The notes: generated by a model not told the origin, from the sequence alone. Shown: positions 1 through 11,578, counted from the first letter of the stretch. The stretch is DNA of 64,000 bases from Siderastrea siderea (GCA_964030785.1 OZ034975.1:36581369-36645368), one strand, 5' to 3'. Program-made: numbers and translations.

Positions 1-67
1 TTAGCTACCAACCTACGTGTCTATCTTTCGGCGTTTTGCTACCGGAACGAAAATGGTAAATTATGGG

Positions 68-205
68 TTTACCTCGGTGTAAGAACCTGACAAGATTTTC
101 TTTGTTTGTTAGCTTTTGTTTTGCTGTAAGGTATTGTTTAAAATGTTTTTGTTTCCTTTGTTTTACGTCATCCGTGAGTTTCACAGGTTCTTACACCGAG
201 GTAAA
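68..205. repeat. Perfect 22-bp inverted repeat with 94-bp spacer
   Basis: Arms at 68-89 and 184-205 are exact reverse complements around a T-rich spacer. AAATTAT lies a few bases outside each arm and could be a target duplication, though the spacing is loose. It reads as a small foldback element rather than a gene. Confidence 0.7.
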
Positions 206-1436
206 ACACAAATTATTTAAGCACTGGACTAACGATAAATATGAAACATTAAACTATAATGATCGATCGGTAAAGCCCTGCTAATATATTAAGCTGTTTA
301 CCGCAGACAAGAAAAAGCTATAATTACACGTACCTGACATCAGCAATGCAGCGAAAAATGAAGTGCTGTCCTCTTTCCGAGAAACCATTAACAATTCTTT
401 AGCAGAAATGGACCACAGAAAGCTAACACACCTTTTCACCCCATTTTTCAGCTTTTGTCGCTAGCTATGGCGCCGCGCCTGAAAAGTGCACCAGTCTTCC
501 TGAGCAATCTGTGACATTGGTGCCCAGTACTCCGCGTGCCTGCAAATTCACATCCCTGAGCTATATGAAAACGAATTTTTTAATAACGTAGTTAGAAAGA
601 GCATAGTTTGAAACCAAATACGCTGATTCGTTTTTACATTTATATTAAAACCTCACAAAACAGGGGATTATCAAAAGTTTAAGGTTCATTTTTCATCGTG
701 CTTTTTTCAAACGGAAAAATAATAATGGACGTTTTTGAATAACTTGCAATTTTTTCTGCAATATTGCTGTGAGAAATTACGAATTTATTGAGCTTAAAGC
801 AGTTTTAAAGTGATTTGAATTTTCTGTGCGCTCTGGTCACGTGACCAATGACGTTAAAACAGTGAGCATATCATGGTCGTTACTTTCATGCGAAGTACTA
901 TTAACCAGCCAAGCTATGTTTCTCTCCGCCTTAAACTACCATAGTTACTGACTCCTTACCAGTCCCCTGGGAAATGCTCCTGTACAGAGCCACCTTAACT
1001 TTCAAATGCCAGATGTCAACTGGCAATTTCCATATTGCCCATTCCAATGACTATCAGGGCACGTTATCTGCTTTTGAATTGATGGAGGCCTGTTCTTGCA
1101 GTGAGCTAAAACATATTTTTTTGCCATAGTCACGTGAATAATGACGTCATCACCCTAACGTTAATTTGAGGGATAACTTTCACGAAGTTGTAAATAACAC
1201 ATGGTACAGCATTCTCTTCGACCACAAATTAACTAAGTTATTTTGCATTGAAATTTTTCAGGTGCAAAGCATTCTGGGAAGGTTCTTATTATAATTATAA
1301 TATTGTTTTTAATTATTGTTATTATTATCACCATTATTATGATATGTTAGCTTGCCGGGATATGATGGTTGAAATAGCTGCTGCAGTGTTTGCCAAGTTA
1401 AATGACAAACATTGCCGGAAGGCTGATTTGACTACG
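206..1436. other. Gene-free stretch
   Basis: AT-rich sequence with no reading frame resembling a known protein. A short frame near 1248-1439 ends in low-complexity AT repeats and has no splice context. Confidence 0.5.
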
Positions 1437-1598
1437 TAGAAAGATTAACATTTGCAAGACATCAACACGACACTGATAGAACTACAAGAGAGCAGAGTTG
1501 GAGCCGTAGCAGCAACAATAGCTGTCTACGGCTGCAATCCTGCTCTGTTGAAGTTCTATCAGCGTCGTGTTGATGTCTTGCAAAGTTAATCTTTCTAG
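1437..1598. repeat. Long imperfect hairpin (about 70-bp arms)
   Basis: The left arm (1437-1508) and right arm (1527-1598) are reverse complements with a few mismatches and an 18-bp loop. The arms start with TAGAAAGATTAAC and its complement. The shape fits a MITE; a transcript would fold into a long hairpin, so a small-RNA precursor is an alternative. Confidence 0.75.
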
Positions 1599-1627
1599 AG
1601 GGTCTGAATGGGGGGGGGGGTCCACAT

Positions 1628-1700
1628 GTCGGTTGTCAGTTAAAATTTCATTACTTTGTCGGTTGTCAGTTAAAATTTGCGATCTTTGTCGGCTGCCAGT
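1628..1700. repeat. 30-bp tandem repeat, about 2.5 units
   Basis: The unit GTCGGTTGTCAGTTAAAATT recurs at 1628 and 1658, and a diverged partial unit starts at 1688. A run of G lies just upstream. Confidence 0.7.
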
Positions 1701-2078
1701 AGACCTCAGTTATGAGTAAAAATGCAAGTTAATTATTCATATTCGTTATGTAATTCACGCAGTTTTAAGACTTTAAACTCCATACAAAGTATAAAACTTG
1801 TAATAATTCATCATTTGATTGCACTTGAACCTCATTTACTCGAAATATTAATGAGTGAGAAACTGCAAGGGGTGACAGGCCACACAATCACTACCGGCTG
1901 AACCCTTTTGTAAACCTGTTATATTTTAGATCTAACGAGCGTATCTTTTAAGGATTTGCCTTTCTTATAAGAAATTATTGGTGGTTCTTTGAATATCTAG
2001 CGAAGTGGTGGTTGATTTTGCCATTCTTGGGTAAAGTTTTCTTGGATCTTGGGTACTAAAGGCATCTGTCGGCAGATA
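1701..2078. other. Gene-free stretch
   Basis: No coding signal, RNA gene or recognisable repeat seen. Confidence 0.45.
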
Positions 2079-2312
2079 TATCAGCCTTCATGTCGGTCGA
2101 CACTCGACCGATATATCGATCGACACTCGACCGATATCTCGATCGACACTCGGCTTATATCTCGATCGACACTCCGCCGATATGCTGGCTGACATCGGTC
2201 GCCTCTCGACCGACATGCATGTCAGCCGATACTCGATCGCTACGCCATCGACGCTCGGGCGACACTGGGCCGATACCCTAGCGACACTCGGCCGATACTC
2301 TACCGACACTTG
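2079..2312. repeat. Degenerate minisatellite built on ACTCGACCGATAT
   Basis: About ten diverged copies of a roughly 20-bp unit containing CACTCGACCGATATCTCGAT. It stays open in frames on both strands and so yields spurious arginine/serine-rich peptides. A related array in the opposite orientation lies at 6967-7190. Confidence 0.75.
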
Positions 2313-2484
2313 ATCGGCTCTCAATGCTCGTTTTTCTTTACTCAAATTGTTCTCGTTTGCGTTGCCCACTTGTTTACGTTCCCCGTATCTATCGCACAGG
2401 CGACAAACACTGTTCTTTTGTGTCCCTTGTGGGTTAAGGGGAGGAGAAAGCTAACATTTCAGAATATTTCAGCAAAACAGACGG

Positions 2485-3076
2485 TTAAACCTATATTGCC
2501 TGGGCTTTTTTTGAGTTTCTGAGCCTGGGGGTGGGTACAAAGTGCCCCCCCTCCCATAAATCTCGAAAAGTATTAACGCTCTTGAGATGAAACTTGACAC
2601 GTTTTTAGCACTTCATTAACTTAACAGATTGGGTTTATGACGTGTCAATTATGACTTTTTATGACGTCACAATGAAGTCGCAAACCAGCCATTTTGAATT
2701 TTGAGGCCGCCAAAATTCAAAATGCCGAGCCTGCAGTCATACAGTTGACAATGACGACATCGAAAAATATATGAATTTGTTCTAAGAAACATACTTAATC
2801 AAAACAAGCACAAAAAAGTAAATTATTACCTTCTTCTTACAAATGAAGGGGAAAAAACTAAAAAAAGACTGAAAAAAGACAGAAAATAGTCAAAATACAC
2901 TCCTGAGTAAACGCTTGCTATGGAAACGTCAATCATCATAGACACGTCATTGACTCAGAAAAAATTTTCTCTAATAAATTTTAGGAAAAGTCACGAGATT
3001 TGGTGATTATTCGTCTAACCATTTAAAAGTTATAATTCGTTAAAGTCAGCGCACCCCCCGGGCTAAATGGGGTTAA
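2485..3076. mobile_element. TTAA-flanked nonautonomous DNA transposon (copy 1)
   Basis: TTAA at 2485-2488 and 3073-3076 flanks a 584-bp body. The ends are inverted: the left reads ACCTATATTGCCTGGG after TTAA and the right complement reads CCCCATTTAGCCCGGG. No transposase frame is present. TTAA targets and CCY-type ends suggest piggyBac or Kolobok; the superfamily is inference. The element at 19828-20406 shares the end pattern. The recombinase element begins only 6 bp to the right. Confidence 0.65.
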
Positions 3077-3082
3077 CGATAC

Positions 3083-3539
3083 TTAATGTTCCCAACCCGC
3101 GACCAAGAAAATGACACACACTACCAAGTTTTTGGGATAAAGGGGTTGAGGATCAAGTGCTACAAAATGCATATACAGGTCAAGACTATGAACTAACACT
3201 TCATGGCACCAAGAGGTCAATAATCCTCTCTGGCAGAGGGACATAATCCCCCAACCCTCTCTGTGGGGTCATACATGTAATCCCCCACTAGAGAGGTCCT
3301 TATCCTATCAGAGTTAGGGAGCTAAAGGACAGGTAGGTCACAATCTTCTCCAGCCAGGGGGTCAAAATCCCCCAACCCTCTCCAAGGGGTCAAGATCCTT
3401 AATGGAAGAGGTCCTTATCCTATAAGATTTTCACCTCGTTAACAATATTAGAAAGCTGGATTGGGGCTCAATGCACCAGAATAGAAGAAACACGTGAGTC
3501 TATGGGGCAAAGGGTCACCTGTTTGGGAGTACTTCATCC
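3083..3539. repeat. Shared left end of the recombinase element
   Basis: Nearly the same sequence occurs at 17519-17980. It contains an internal duplication of about 130 bp around ATAATCCCCCAACCCTCT. Similarity stops abruptly at CTTCATCC in both copies. Confidence 0.85.
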
Positions 3540-3957
3540 CCAAAAATACACGCAGTGTATTCCCCAAGACGAACCACAAACAAATCAGTACTTAACCCAT
3601 TAATCCCTCCACTCCCAAGTTTAATCAGTATGCAATTTCTCCTTACAATGAGAAACATTTTGAAGCAGGTGGGTGATGAGAATAAAGAAAAATTGCACGA
3701 GGGGATATTGTCCAACGTAACTTTACCTTCAAATGGAACATTGTAAGGAAAATTATGGTTTATGGCAGTCAGTAAGGAGAAGTGGCATTCAGATCATGGG
3801 AGTAAAAGGAGAGTTGTGATTTAACGGCCAATAACGGACAGTCTGAAGTCTATTTGCTAGAGACTTCACCCTGGGGATAGGTATCAAAAATGCACACTAA
3901 TTTAATGAACCATGTCTTATACTGGCTTATAAGAGACGTTGGAGGGAAGGGAATCAG

Positions 3958-4240
3958 GGCATCAAATGTATCTCTCATAACAGTCAGAAGACTAGCACCC
4001 TAATGCCTTAATTAACCATGCGGGGAGGCCCACAGAAGCAGCAGTGGTTGCAGCCCCTATTATGTAGCTATGGCCAGCATATTCTGCGGGGTTAAGCCCA
4101 AACATGGCCAGGAGGGATCTAATTTCCAAGGTTAAAGCATCTTTGGTTAAAGGGGTTCTTGACTGATACTGAAAGAGGGGGCTGCGGTGTTGGTTCTGAC
4201 ATCCCAAAATAATTATGTCTTCATTGCCTTCACAGGGCAC
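3958..4240 (-). pseudogene. Tyrosine recombinase C-terminal domain, decayed
   Basis: Frame 4240-3995 matches the C-terminal catalytic half of tyrosine recombinases: GLNPAEYAGHSYIIGAATTA is the HxxR box, with I where the catalytic Arg is expected. The frame stops at ALGC; beyond the stop it continues SSDCYERYI, the nucleophile-Tyr segment, then hits another stop. The breaks fit single transitions (Arg codon CGC to TGC, Trp TGG to TAG, Arg CGA to TGA), typical of methylated-CpG decay, with one change less clear. It was probably the integrase of the surrounding element. I did not find the N-terminal catalytic Arg box. Confidence 0.65.
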
Positions 4241-5273
4241 AGAGACTTCTTAGTTTTTCCTATTTAAGTAGGGTATGGCCAATCCGGAGTGGGTCATTCT
4301 TTGAAATTTTCACTTGAATAGACATGTAATGAGGGTTGCTAGAACTTTCCCATGCCCAGAATTAACACACAATGGGGACAATACAATACGGGTTAATGAG
4401 ATGAAAGTCTTAACGTTTTTCCACAAAGTAAAATCTTGCCCTAACAACGCAAGGGATGGGTGTTCATGTGAAAATAAGTGACTGATCTGGCTGCCATGAA
4501 GAAATCAGGTTCTGTAAAAGAACTATCAGGTGACCTGCACAGTGACAATCCCCATAAACTTCTAGCATGGGCTGGCAGTGATAAGTTGTGTGGGAAAAGT
4601 AGGGGAATGCAGACTTCTGGGCAACTGCGGACCACACAAACCCTGAAGATAGGGGCAATCACATACCAGAATAAATAAATAATAAATAAATAAATAAACC
4701 TTGCGACCAAAAGCGTAAGTTACATGTATTCTATGAAGTAAAGTTCACGACTGCAGTACTAGGTGTAATAACCAGGCATCTAAGGAGGAAATCGGCATAT
4801 TGTTAATAACACATAGTGTGATGATCCAGTTGCACTCTGGTATGGGCTCAAGCAGAGTGGTGATGGCTCCCACATCTCTGATCCAGAGTAAAAGCATGGC
4901 GGCACAGGTTGTTGCATTGCAAAATACAATGGTGCCAGTGAGGACAGCAAGGGGTGTACCAAGAACACTGTATGATACCAAGAATACTGCATGACTGGAG
5001 AGGGTCAGCGTGGGAGTTCCATTTAGTGTTCGTCAAGGCAGTGAGGTAATCAGAGCTCGGAAGGCCTGAGAGGAAGGCTGCTTGTTTGGCTGGTGGCCCC
5101 TCAGGGGAATCTAAAAAGAAACAGCAATCTTAAGTGCCTGCGAAAACCGACAGGTTTGAATTTGCCAGATTCACAATTCTGCTACCTAAGAATAGATTCA
5201 AATATAATGGTAGGAGATCTTAGCAAGCTCTACTAAGCTTTTCCGAGACCCCCTTATGTTAAAGAACTAATTT
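4241..5273. other. Interior of recombinase element, no clear gene
   Basis: Several short overlapping frames on both strands (for example 4441-4710 and 4745-4981 on -) show no family I recognise. An AATA run lies near 4675-4697. The missing N-terminal half of the recombinase would be expected here on -. Confidence 0.4.
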
Positions 5274-5759
5274 GAGTGGCAGATGGATGTAATATTAAAA
5301 GTAATGCTAACCAGTTTTACTGTATCAAAAACTAATAATTATAATTATAACCTAAAAATACATCTGATTCTGCACACAGACTTTTGTTGCTTTTTTAAAC
5401 AGACTGTATGATTTAAACAGACTGTATGATTTGTTTTGTTTTGTTTTGTTTTGGATCATAAAAAGTCCAGTCAGATAAGTGCTTGACCAAACGACATTGC
5501 AATACGTTAAGTAAGGGTACACCATGAGTGGCAGATGGAAGTAATATTAAAAGTAATGCTAACCAGTTTTACTGTATCAAGAACTAATAATTATAATTAT
5601 AACCTAAAAATACATCTGATTCTGCACACAGACTTTTGTTGCTTTTTTAAACAGACTGTATGATTTGTTTTGTTTTGTTTTGTTTTGGATCATAAAAAGT
5701 CCAGTCAGATAAGTGCTTGACCAAACGACATTGCAATACGTTAAGTAAGGGTACACCAT
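5274..5759. repeat. Direct tandem duplication of about 240 bp
   Basis: 5274-5525 and 5526-5759 are near-identical and include GTTTTGTTTTG runs. The first copy has a small extra duplication of AACAGACTGTATGATTT. The second copy carries the end of the LINE reverse-transcriptase fragment, so the duplication postdates that insertion. Confidence 0.85.
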
Positions 5760-5960
5760 AGTGTTATAAATTGTCTGTAAGGTTTCTAAAGATCTGTAAT
5801 GTCTTGCCTTAGCCAATATTCCTGTCATTGTGATATTTTGTTTAGGACCCGGTCTATATGGTATTTCCATGTATGCTCATCATCTAAATACAGGCCCAGA
5901 AATTTAGTACCCTTGACCTGCTCAATAGGCTGTCCCTTGATTTCAACTTAGACGTTTTGA
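5690..5960 (-). pseudogene. Non-LTR retrotransposon reverse transcriptase fragment
   Basis: Read on -, one frame gives GTKFLGLYLDDEHTWKYHI and, after a frameshift near 5835, GILAKARHYRSLETLQ and YPYLTYCNVVWSSTY. These are typical of the C-terminal part of LINE reverse transcriptases. Both ends are truncated. It is inserted in the middle of the recombinase element. Confidence 0.75.
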
Positions 5961-6391
5961 TTTTTTTTTTCCAGACTTATGGCACTGGCCTACCAATAAA
6001 ATGAATGTCTACCACATAAGCAGACTAAAACATGTATCATCTTATTCCCGGTAGAAACTGCCGTAAAAGAAACCGAAGGAAGTTCTATAGCATGATACTG
6101 GCAGACTACATTATGACAAAACTTGCAGGTTGCATGTAACTGTCTTTAGTAAGTGAAAAGCACCAAGTATGAGAATTTGCCAGGTAGAGCTATATGCACG
6201 AATGACAAAACAATTACCACCCACTCAAACCAAAAATTAGGGAATATTTGACGAAATTACTCTAACAAAGCGTGGAAAAAAGCTAATCCTGGAAGAGAGG
6301 TCTTCCATATCGCAGCAAGTGTATTAAAGACTGAATCTTTAATACGCAATCTTATAAATAAGCAGAATTTCGGTAAGTTTAATCTCGTAAG

Positions 6392-6680
6392 CTACTGAAT
6401 ATTAAAAGTACTTATTTTGTTCAAGCTGTGGTAAGGGTAGGATGGCGTTCTTGGACCAAAGGCTGGATGTCGGCCATTTATTCTTCGGTGAAGTGCAATT
6501 CGTTCATGGGAGTGAGCGGTCTGTGCGATGCCAGTGTCCTTCAGCTGTCTTTTTTCCAGAGCTGTGCGTCGGCCATGTGCGGGAAGACCGTTGCTTTGGC
6601 AAAGTTCTTGTAACTGTGCAATAGTCAAATGTCGAAAGATGGTCGCCAGAACGGGTCCTACCAGTCCGTATAGGTGGCAT
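6392..6680 (-). pseudogene. SAP-domain protein N terminus, element-encoded
   Basis: A start codon near 6679 opens MPPIRTGRTRSGDH; after a one-base frameshift the - strand continues LTIAQLQELCQSNGLPAHGR, a helix-turn-helix pattern matching the SAP DNA-binding motif. It lies at the 5' end of the - strand coding side of the recombinase element, so it may be the DNA-binding N terminus of the same protein or a companion protein. Function is inferred from motif shape and position. Confidence 0.5.
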
Positions 6681-6763
6681 GATTCGAAGACAGGTGATGA
6701 ACTTCGCTTCTAAAACGACTAGTTTGCGTGACTTGGGAGAAACGCCGGGATTTAACCGAGAAA

Positions 6764-6966
6764 GAATTTTGTAGCAGGCTAAGTGGGAAGCTCTGCTTTG
6801 AAGAACATGGCAAGGATGAACTGGGGAAAATCACTGTGACGACCTGTTTGCCTGAAGGCCCGCGTGTGATTGGCTAAGTGTGAAATCGCAAAGCTTGCCC
6901 GGATAGTATGTCACACACTGTCTTGGTTGTCACATTACTTAAATTTATAAGGGTTATAAATTTGCT
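6764..6966. repeat. Shared right end of the recombinase element
   Basis: Matches 18434-18689, which has about 50 extra bases inside. Both end at TTATAA(A/G)TTTGCT, after which the flanks differ. Confidence 0.85.
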
Positions 6967-7190
6967 ATAATATACCAACAAATGTCGACCAATATACCAC
7001 CGACAGCCGACCAGTATGTAGCCGACAGCTCATCGTAACGTAATGGTCGAGGTGTCGGCCGAGTGTAGACCGACATACCGACCAAGTATCGACCGATAGT
7101 GGCGACTGACGTTCTACCAACTCGAAGAACATGTCGACCGACGCTCGACCAAGTGTCGGTCGATATCTCGCCCGAGTGTCGGAGGTTGTA
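6967..7190. repeat. Degenerate CGACCGA minisatellite, opposite orientation
   Basis: Repeated GTCGACCGA and CGAGTGTCGG motifs with an irregular 20-25 bp period. The dominant motif is the complement of that in the 2079-2312 array. It directly abuts the right end of the recombinase element. Confidence 0.65.
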
Positions 7191-8166
7191 ATTAGACTTT
7201 TGTTGTTTATCTATTTTCTATTAGATTTGCAAAAACTCTAAATGTGAAAAGATGGTGTTGCACGGCATTACGATCCTATGGGGGTATTTTGGATTGTTTA
7301 AAAACTCGAAGATCAGAAATTTAGACTGATGCCGAAGACTTTTTAATCTTATCATTCAACTAGACTGCCCCCCTTAAAGGAATCTCTTTGGTGGCCTGCA
7401 GGCTGGTCAGTAAGGATCTTATTATCAGGATAGATTTATCCTTTTCGAACCATTTAGCACACCCGAAAATTCAGTATCATACAAAGCGTCTCTTACTACC
7501 CTTGCAATACCCTTTTGGAATTTTTGTTATTTGTGTTTGAGGAGCTTTTTACGGGTAACCCGAAAGGAGCGAAGTCAATGGTCGAAATAAGTTCTTTTTA
7601 AAGCCCCTACTCCAGCTTTTGCCTTTCTACATAAGTCTTATATTTTCAATATGAGAATCGAAACAACGCTTTTTATCGAAGTTCACCCTAACCCTTTCAG
7701 AGAGATAACATACGAAACCTTATTATTAATAGATATTGCAAAACAGTTTGGGGTTTCCTGATCATAGTTTGATTGTTGCCTTTTACAAAGAGTATTTCAC
7801 TTCTCTTGTACAGTACAGTTTTTATTGACGACCTCAGAACTCACAAAGCCTAACATGTAGTTTCACGCTTGATATTTGGCGTCTTCATCCCAAAAGGTCA
7901 CTGCAGATCATGCAAGATCATCTTGGGGGGTCCTCGGAGGTCGAAGTCCGACTAAACCAGTATACATCGTTGCAGAAATGTTTCTGTGAATTAAGTCTTC
8001 ATTATCCCTTTTTTACTTCATTTGTTTTCTAGTGCTTTTACTTCTATTAGCTTGCCTTACAAATATACAACAAGAAATGATACAAAATCTTGTGGTCATT
8101 CACTGTGTTTGCTGAGATCGCATGATCGAGCAAGCCATAAATAATGAAAAAAATATTATATAGTCG
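7191..8166. other. Gene-free stretch
   Basis: No exon-like frame, RNA gene or clear repeat seen. Confidence 0.45.
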
Positions 8167-8175
8167 GATTAAGAC

Positions 8176-9549
8176 TAGCCTCCCACGCAGTCGTTTTTAG
8201 GGGAGTCGTATTACCCTCCTCCCCACAAACGACTGCTTACCGGAGTTCGGCATTCCTTTCCCATTGTTTTACTTGCAGGCAATCTAACCAATCACCATTG
8301 AGGCATTGTCTGACGAAGACCAGTCAAATTAATCGTTATAATGTGCGCCTCTGTATTTCCGGCGATTGTTTTTGTTCAGAGATGCTGGTGCCGGGAAGTT
8401 GGAATATATTTTTTAATTCTAGAATGGCGAATTATAGCTGCTGAAACATCGGAAAAAACATATTGCGTTTGATTAAAAGTGTTTCTTGTGAGACGCTTTT
8501 ATCCCGTCATCGACCGAAAGAGTTCGAATTTCCTGACAAAGTGTTGTTGATCTTGCTTGGCTGATCGAACAGACGGTCAGTGAAGACTTCAGCGCTTCTC
8601 AAACTGCTGGAGCCAATGCAATGCGAAGGGATATAAGAGAGTTCTACGAATTGAAAAGACAAAGAGTAAGACGACAAAGGACCGTCACCGAGCGAGATGA
8701 TAAATCGATGAATGAGATGAAAATATCACATGCCACAACAACCAAGTGCGTTTCGGCGGCGAAATCTGTCATGCTCAGTTCGCTGGCATATCCGTTGACG
8801 TTTCTGCTATCTGTGCGTCGAGGGACGAAGGAGGTTTTTGCAACGTACGTTTGCATGCTCTTTTTGCACGACATTCCCTATTAAAGCAGAAAGGACTGCT
8901 AGTCCTAGTTTATAACACGAAGTCTAGTTTACAATCACCATTGTGATTACACAGAGTTTATCTCTTGCGTTGAATTTATCAGTTTTAAAATCTCTCGACG
9001 GATTTCTAAGTTTAATGTTGCATTTGTAAGCTTTTAGAGTGTAAATAATCCTACACTTCTAAGTTAAATGAACCATTTGAAAGCTCAGAGAATGTAGTTA
9101 TAATTATCCCCGCATTTAATCAGTGATTTAATGCTTTTGGAACAATTTAGTGCCGCGTGGGATTGCAACGCGATATCGTAAATTTTATGCCTAAACAGAG
9201 TTTATCGAGCATATAAATAAATTTATTTCTCCATAATCTAAGCACCGATTTTGAAGTTTAACGTCCCATTTCAAAGCTTAGGAAACTTAGTTATCCCTGC
9301 ATTCAAGAACGATTTTGAGATGACGTTTTACTTTACATTTTTTAAAAAATTTATACTGCGCGGTTCCGCGCGTCTGTTATCTGCATGTGTTCCCGCGAAA
9401 GCGTCCTGCGGTCAAGGTCAACCTTCCAGCCATAAGTAGGTACAATGTGATTGGCTAATTGGCGGAAAGGAATGTTGAACTCAGGTAAGCAGGCGTTTGT
9501 GGGGAGGAGGGTAATACGACTCCCCTAAAAACGACTACGTAGGAGGCTA
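8176..9549. mobile_element. 1.37-kb long-TIR DNA element with 9-bp TSD
   Basis: GATTAAGAC is duplicated at 8167-8175 and 9550-9558. The inverted ends begin TAGCCTCC and match for about 85 bp with few mismatches, including GTCGTTTTTAGGGGAGTCG. A 9-bp duplication with long TIRs is typical of Mutator-like elements. The interior has only short frames (longest 8621-8884 on +, basic, unrecognised), so it looks nonautonomous. Confidence 0.85.
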
Positions 9550-9558
9550 GATTAAGAC

Positions 9559-10152
9559 ATGATGATATGATAATATTTCTGGGTTAAATTAAACGGGCTT
9601 TGTTTAAATCTTTGACTGTTACGTAGTTATTTCCTGTTTTCTTCTAGTCCCAGTCCCTGTCCAAAATGAAAATGTTACCGTTGGAATATTCAAAAATCCC
9701 CAATTAGTTTCGTACATGTTTTCCCTAAAGTCACTCGAATATAAAAAATGAATGGATTATTTGTCTAGCATAATGTAAATTAGATCAAAATAAATCGGAT
9801 TAAAATTGTGCGTGGAATGTCTGTGACACCGGTTAATTTGAAAATTAATTCCGGCTGCCATGCCCAAAACTGAGAAAATATCAATTTTACTATTGAAAAC
9901 AACAAGAAGCGAAGTTTGCTTTGAGTTGCAACACTATTGTTAATGATTGAAAAGAACCTTAACTCCGATTTTCACCTCCACTTCGGTGAATAATGGTTAA
10001 ATATCGACACTAAGATGGAGGAATCGTTAAAATACATGCACTAGAATTAGATGTCCAATAATTATTGCCGGTTATCAACAGGGGTTACTTTAAGTTAATT
10101 CATTTTACTTGTAGATCGTGACCTTGTATCATGCCGCAAGTGTCAGACGCAA
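9559..10152. other. Gene-free stretch
   Basis: AT-rich, no feature recognised. Confidence 0.45.
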
Positions 10153-10692
10153 TACACTCTTTTTTTTTTTTTTATAAGAACCTTTTTTATAAGAACGTTG
10201 AGGCTGAAATTGACCCAGATTTTAAGAACATACTAAGAACGTACCCAAGCTGAGACTAAGAGACAAGACAAAAGTTTTGTTCAGCTCTGCAGCCGTTTTT
10301 GCATCGATCTAAAAACACATCATGAGTAACAACATGAATTTCTATCGAATCACATTTTCTTTGTTTTGTTTTGTTTTTTGTTTTTTAATGTAGAGCTCAG
10401 GCTATATTTTCTTTCTTTCTTTCTCAACTGTGGAAGAGTAATAAAGTGAATTTTGCTAAGAAGAAAAAACAACAACAGCATGTAGGTCAAAGAAATTTGA
10501 CATGATACAGCGCACAATGGGCGTTAAGGCTTCCTGGTCACGTTTATATCAGTTTTCTGAACTTCTATACCATGTAACTTAAGAACATGCTGAGAACATT
10601 TTAGGCTCGAAACCTGAAAAAAATAAGAACATTCAGTTTCAGTTCAGCCTCAGCCGCAAAATTAGACGTTCTTATAAAAAAAAAGGAGTGTA
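10153..10692. mobile_element. 540-bp inverted-repeat element with poly-T/poly-A ends
   Basis: The left end TACACTC plus a T run plus ATAAGAAC is mirrored at the right by GTTCTTATAAAA...GAGTGTA. AAGAACAT motifs recur inside both ends. No coding capacity. TA may be the duplicated target. Confidence 0.6.
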
Positions 10693-10968
10693 TGTAGGTC
10701 GGACCAATATTTACAGGTTCAGTAAATATTGGTCCAACTCGCACAGGATTCTTTTGAGACAGGTTACTTTTATGTCAATTTAACGGCACTTTCCCCAATC
10801 TATTTGTTAGACTACGAGTGGTCACTTTTTTGCGCTATAGCGAACGTGCGCGAAAATCGCCTGCCGCATAGAAATGTCAGGACGTGCATGTCGTAAAATA
10901 GTGTTGTTGGGTTACGAAACACGCGTCACTTTTTCACGTTTCAGGCTATTTCAGCACGAGCTCGTGTG
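10693..10968. other. Gene-free spacer
   Basis: No feature recognised apart from AATATTGGTCC inverted around 10706-10735. Confidence 0.4.
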
Positions 10969-11322
10969 TTATTTAACTTTATAACTGAGCGGAAGGAGAG
11001 ACAGCTCGTGGTCTATCTTTTTGTATTTCTCAGAATATTTACTAGTTTCAGTGGTGAGCTCTGATTTGTACAGCTGGTGTAAATATTGCTTACCTCCAAT
11101 AACAGCGTCCAACTGTTCACTAAAAGCACTTTCAATTGGTAAATGTACGTCACCCGGACGTTTCTCCCTTTGCTCTTTCTGCATTGGCTCTTTCCTTCCT
11201 TTTCTCTTCGTAGAACGGCATTGACGTCGGAGCTTTGGTAGGGGGTGTTGCCGTAAAAAAATAGGCTGTATAACCACGCGGGGCACATTGTCAGTCCTCC
11301 CTAAGCTGATAACTTGTTTCAC
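10969..11322 (-). CDS. Unrecognised basic protein segment, possible exon
   Basis: An open frame of 117 codons on - with a lysine/arginine-rich middle (RKGRKEPMQKEQREKR) and a mixed C-terminal part ending in a stop. I recognise no family. The composition is not low-complexity, which favours a coding origin, but no start context, partner exon or homologue was identified. It could be an isolated exon or chance. Confidence 0.25.
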   Translation of the reverse strand: MKQVISLGRTDNVPRVVIQPIFLRQHPLPKLRRQCRSTKRKGRKEPMQKEQREKRPGDVHLPIESAFSEQLDAVIGGKQYLHQLYKSELTTETSKYSEKYKKIDHELSLLPLSYKVK

Positions 11323-11578
11323 CTACCAAAATTGGCGCAAGTGGAACTTAGTGGGTTAAAAATGTACCACTAACGGTATAGAGAGTCGGCCGTGAAACCT
11401 AAAATAAACACGAAGCGCTTCATGAGCTCTTTTGTTAACCGGCTTACTTTTAAATACAAGTTAGCTGATTTATTTCATTAGAATAATAGTGTTAGTTCAT
11501 GTAATGTAGCTTGCTTTTTACCATCAATTTTTGTAACATAGGATATGTGTGTTTATCTTATGAAATAAAGACTTACTA

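Larger units (their letters stand above)
3083..6966 (-). mobile_element. Tyrosine-recombinase mobile element, 3.9 kb
   Basis: Both ends are shared with a second copy at 17519-18689: 457 bp at the left end and about 200 bp at the right end are nearly identical, while the interiors differ. Inside, on -, are SAP-domain remains near the right end and a tyrosine-recombinase C terminus near the left. It has no clear terminal inverted repeats and no target duplication, as expected for recombinase elements such as Cryptons; the class is inference. A LINE fragment and a local duplication sit in the middle. Confidence 0.65.

Noticed and set aside
2088..2369. Arginine/serine-rich frame on - (and 2090-2281 on +)
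   Set aside because: Both frames are by-products of the CGACCGA minisatellite, which lacks stops on both strands.
8621..8884. Possible transposase of the 8176-9549 element
   Set aside because: Short basic frame without any catalytic motif; the element is more likely nonautonomous.
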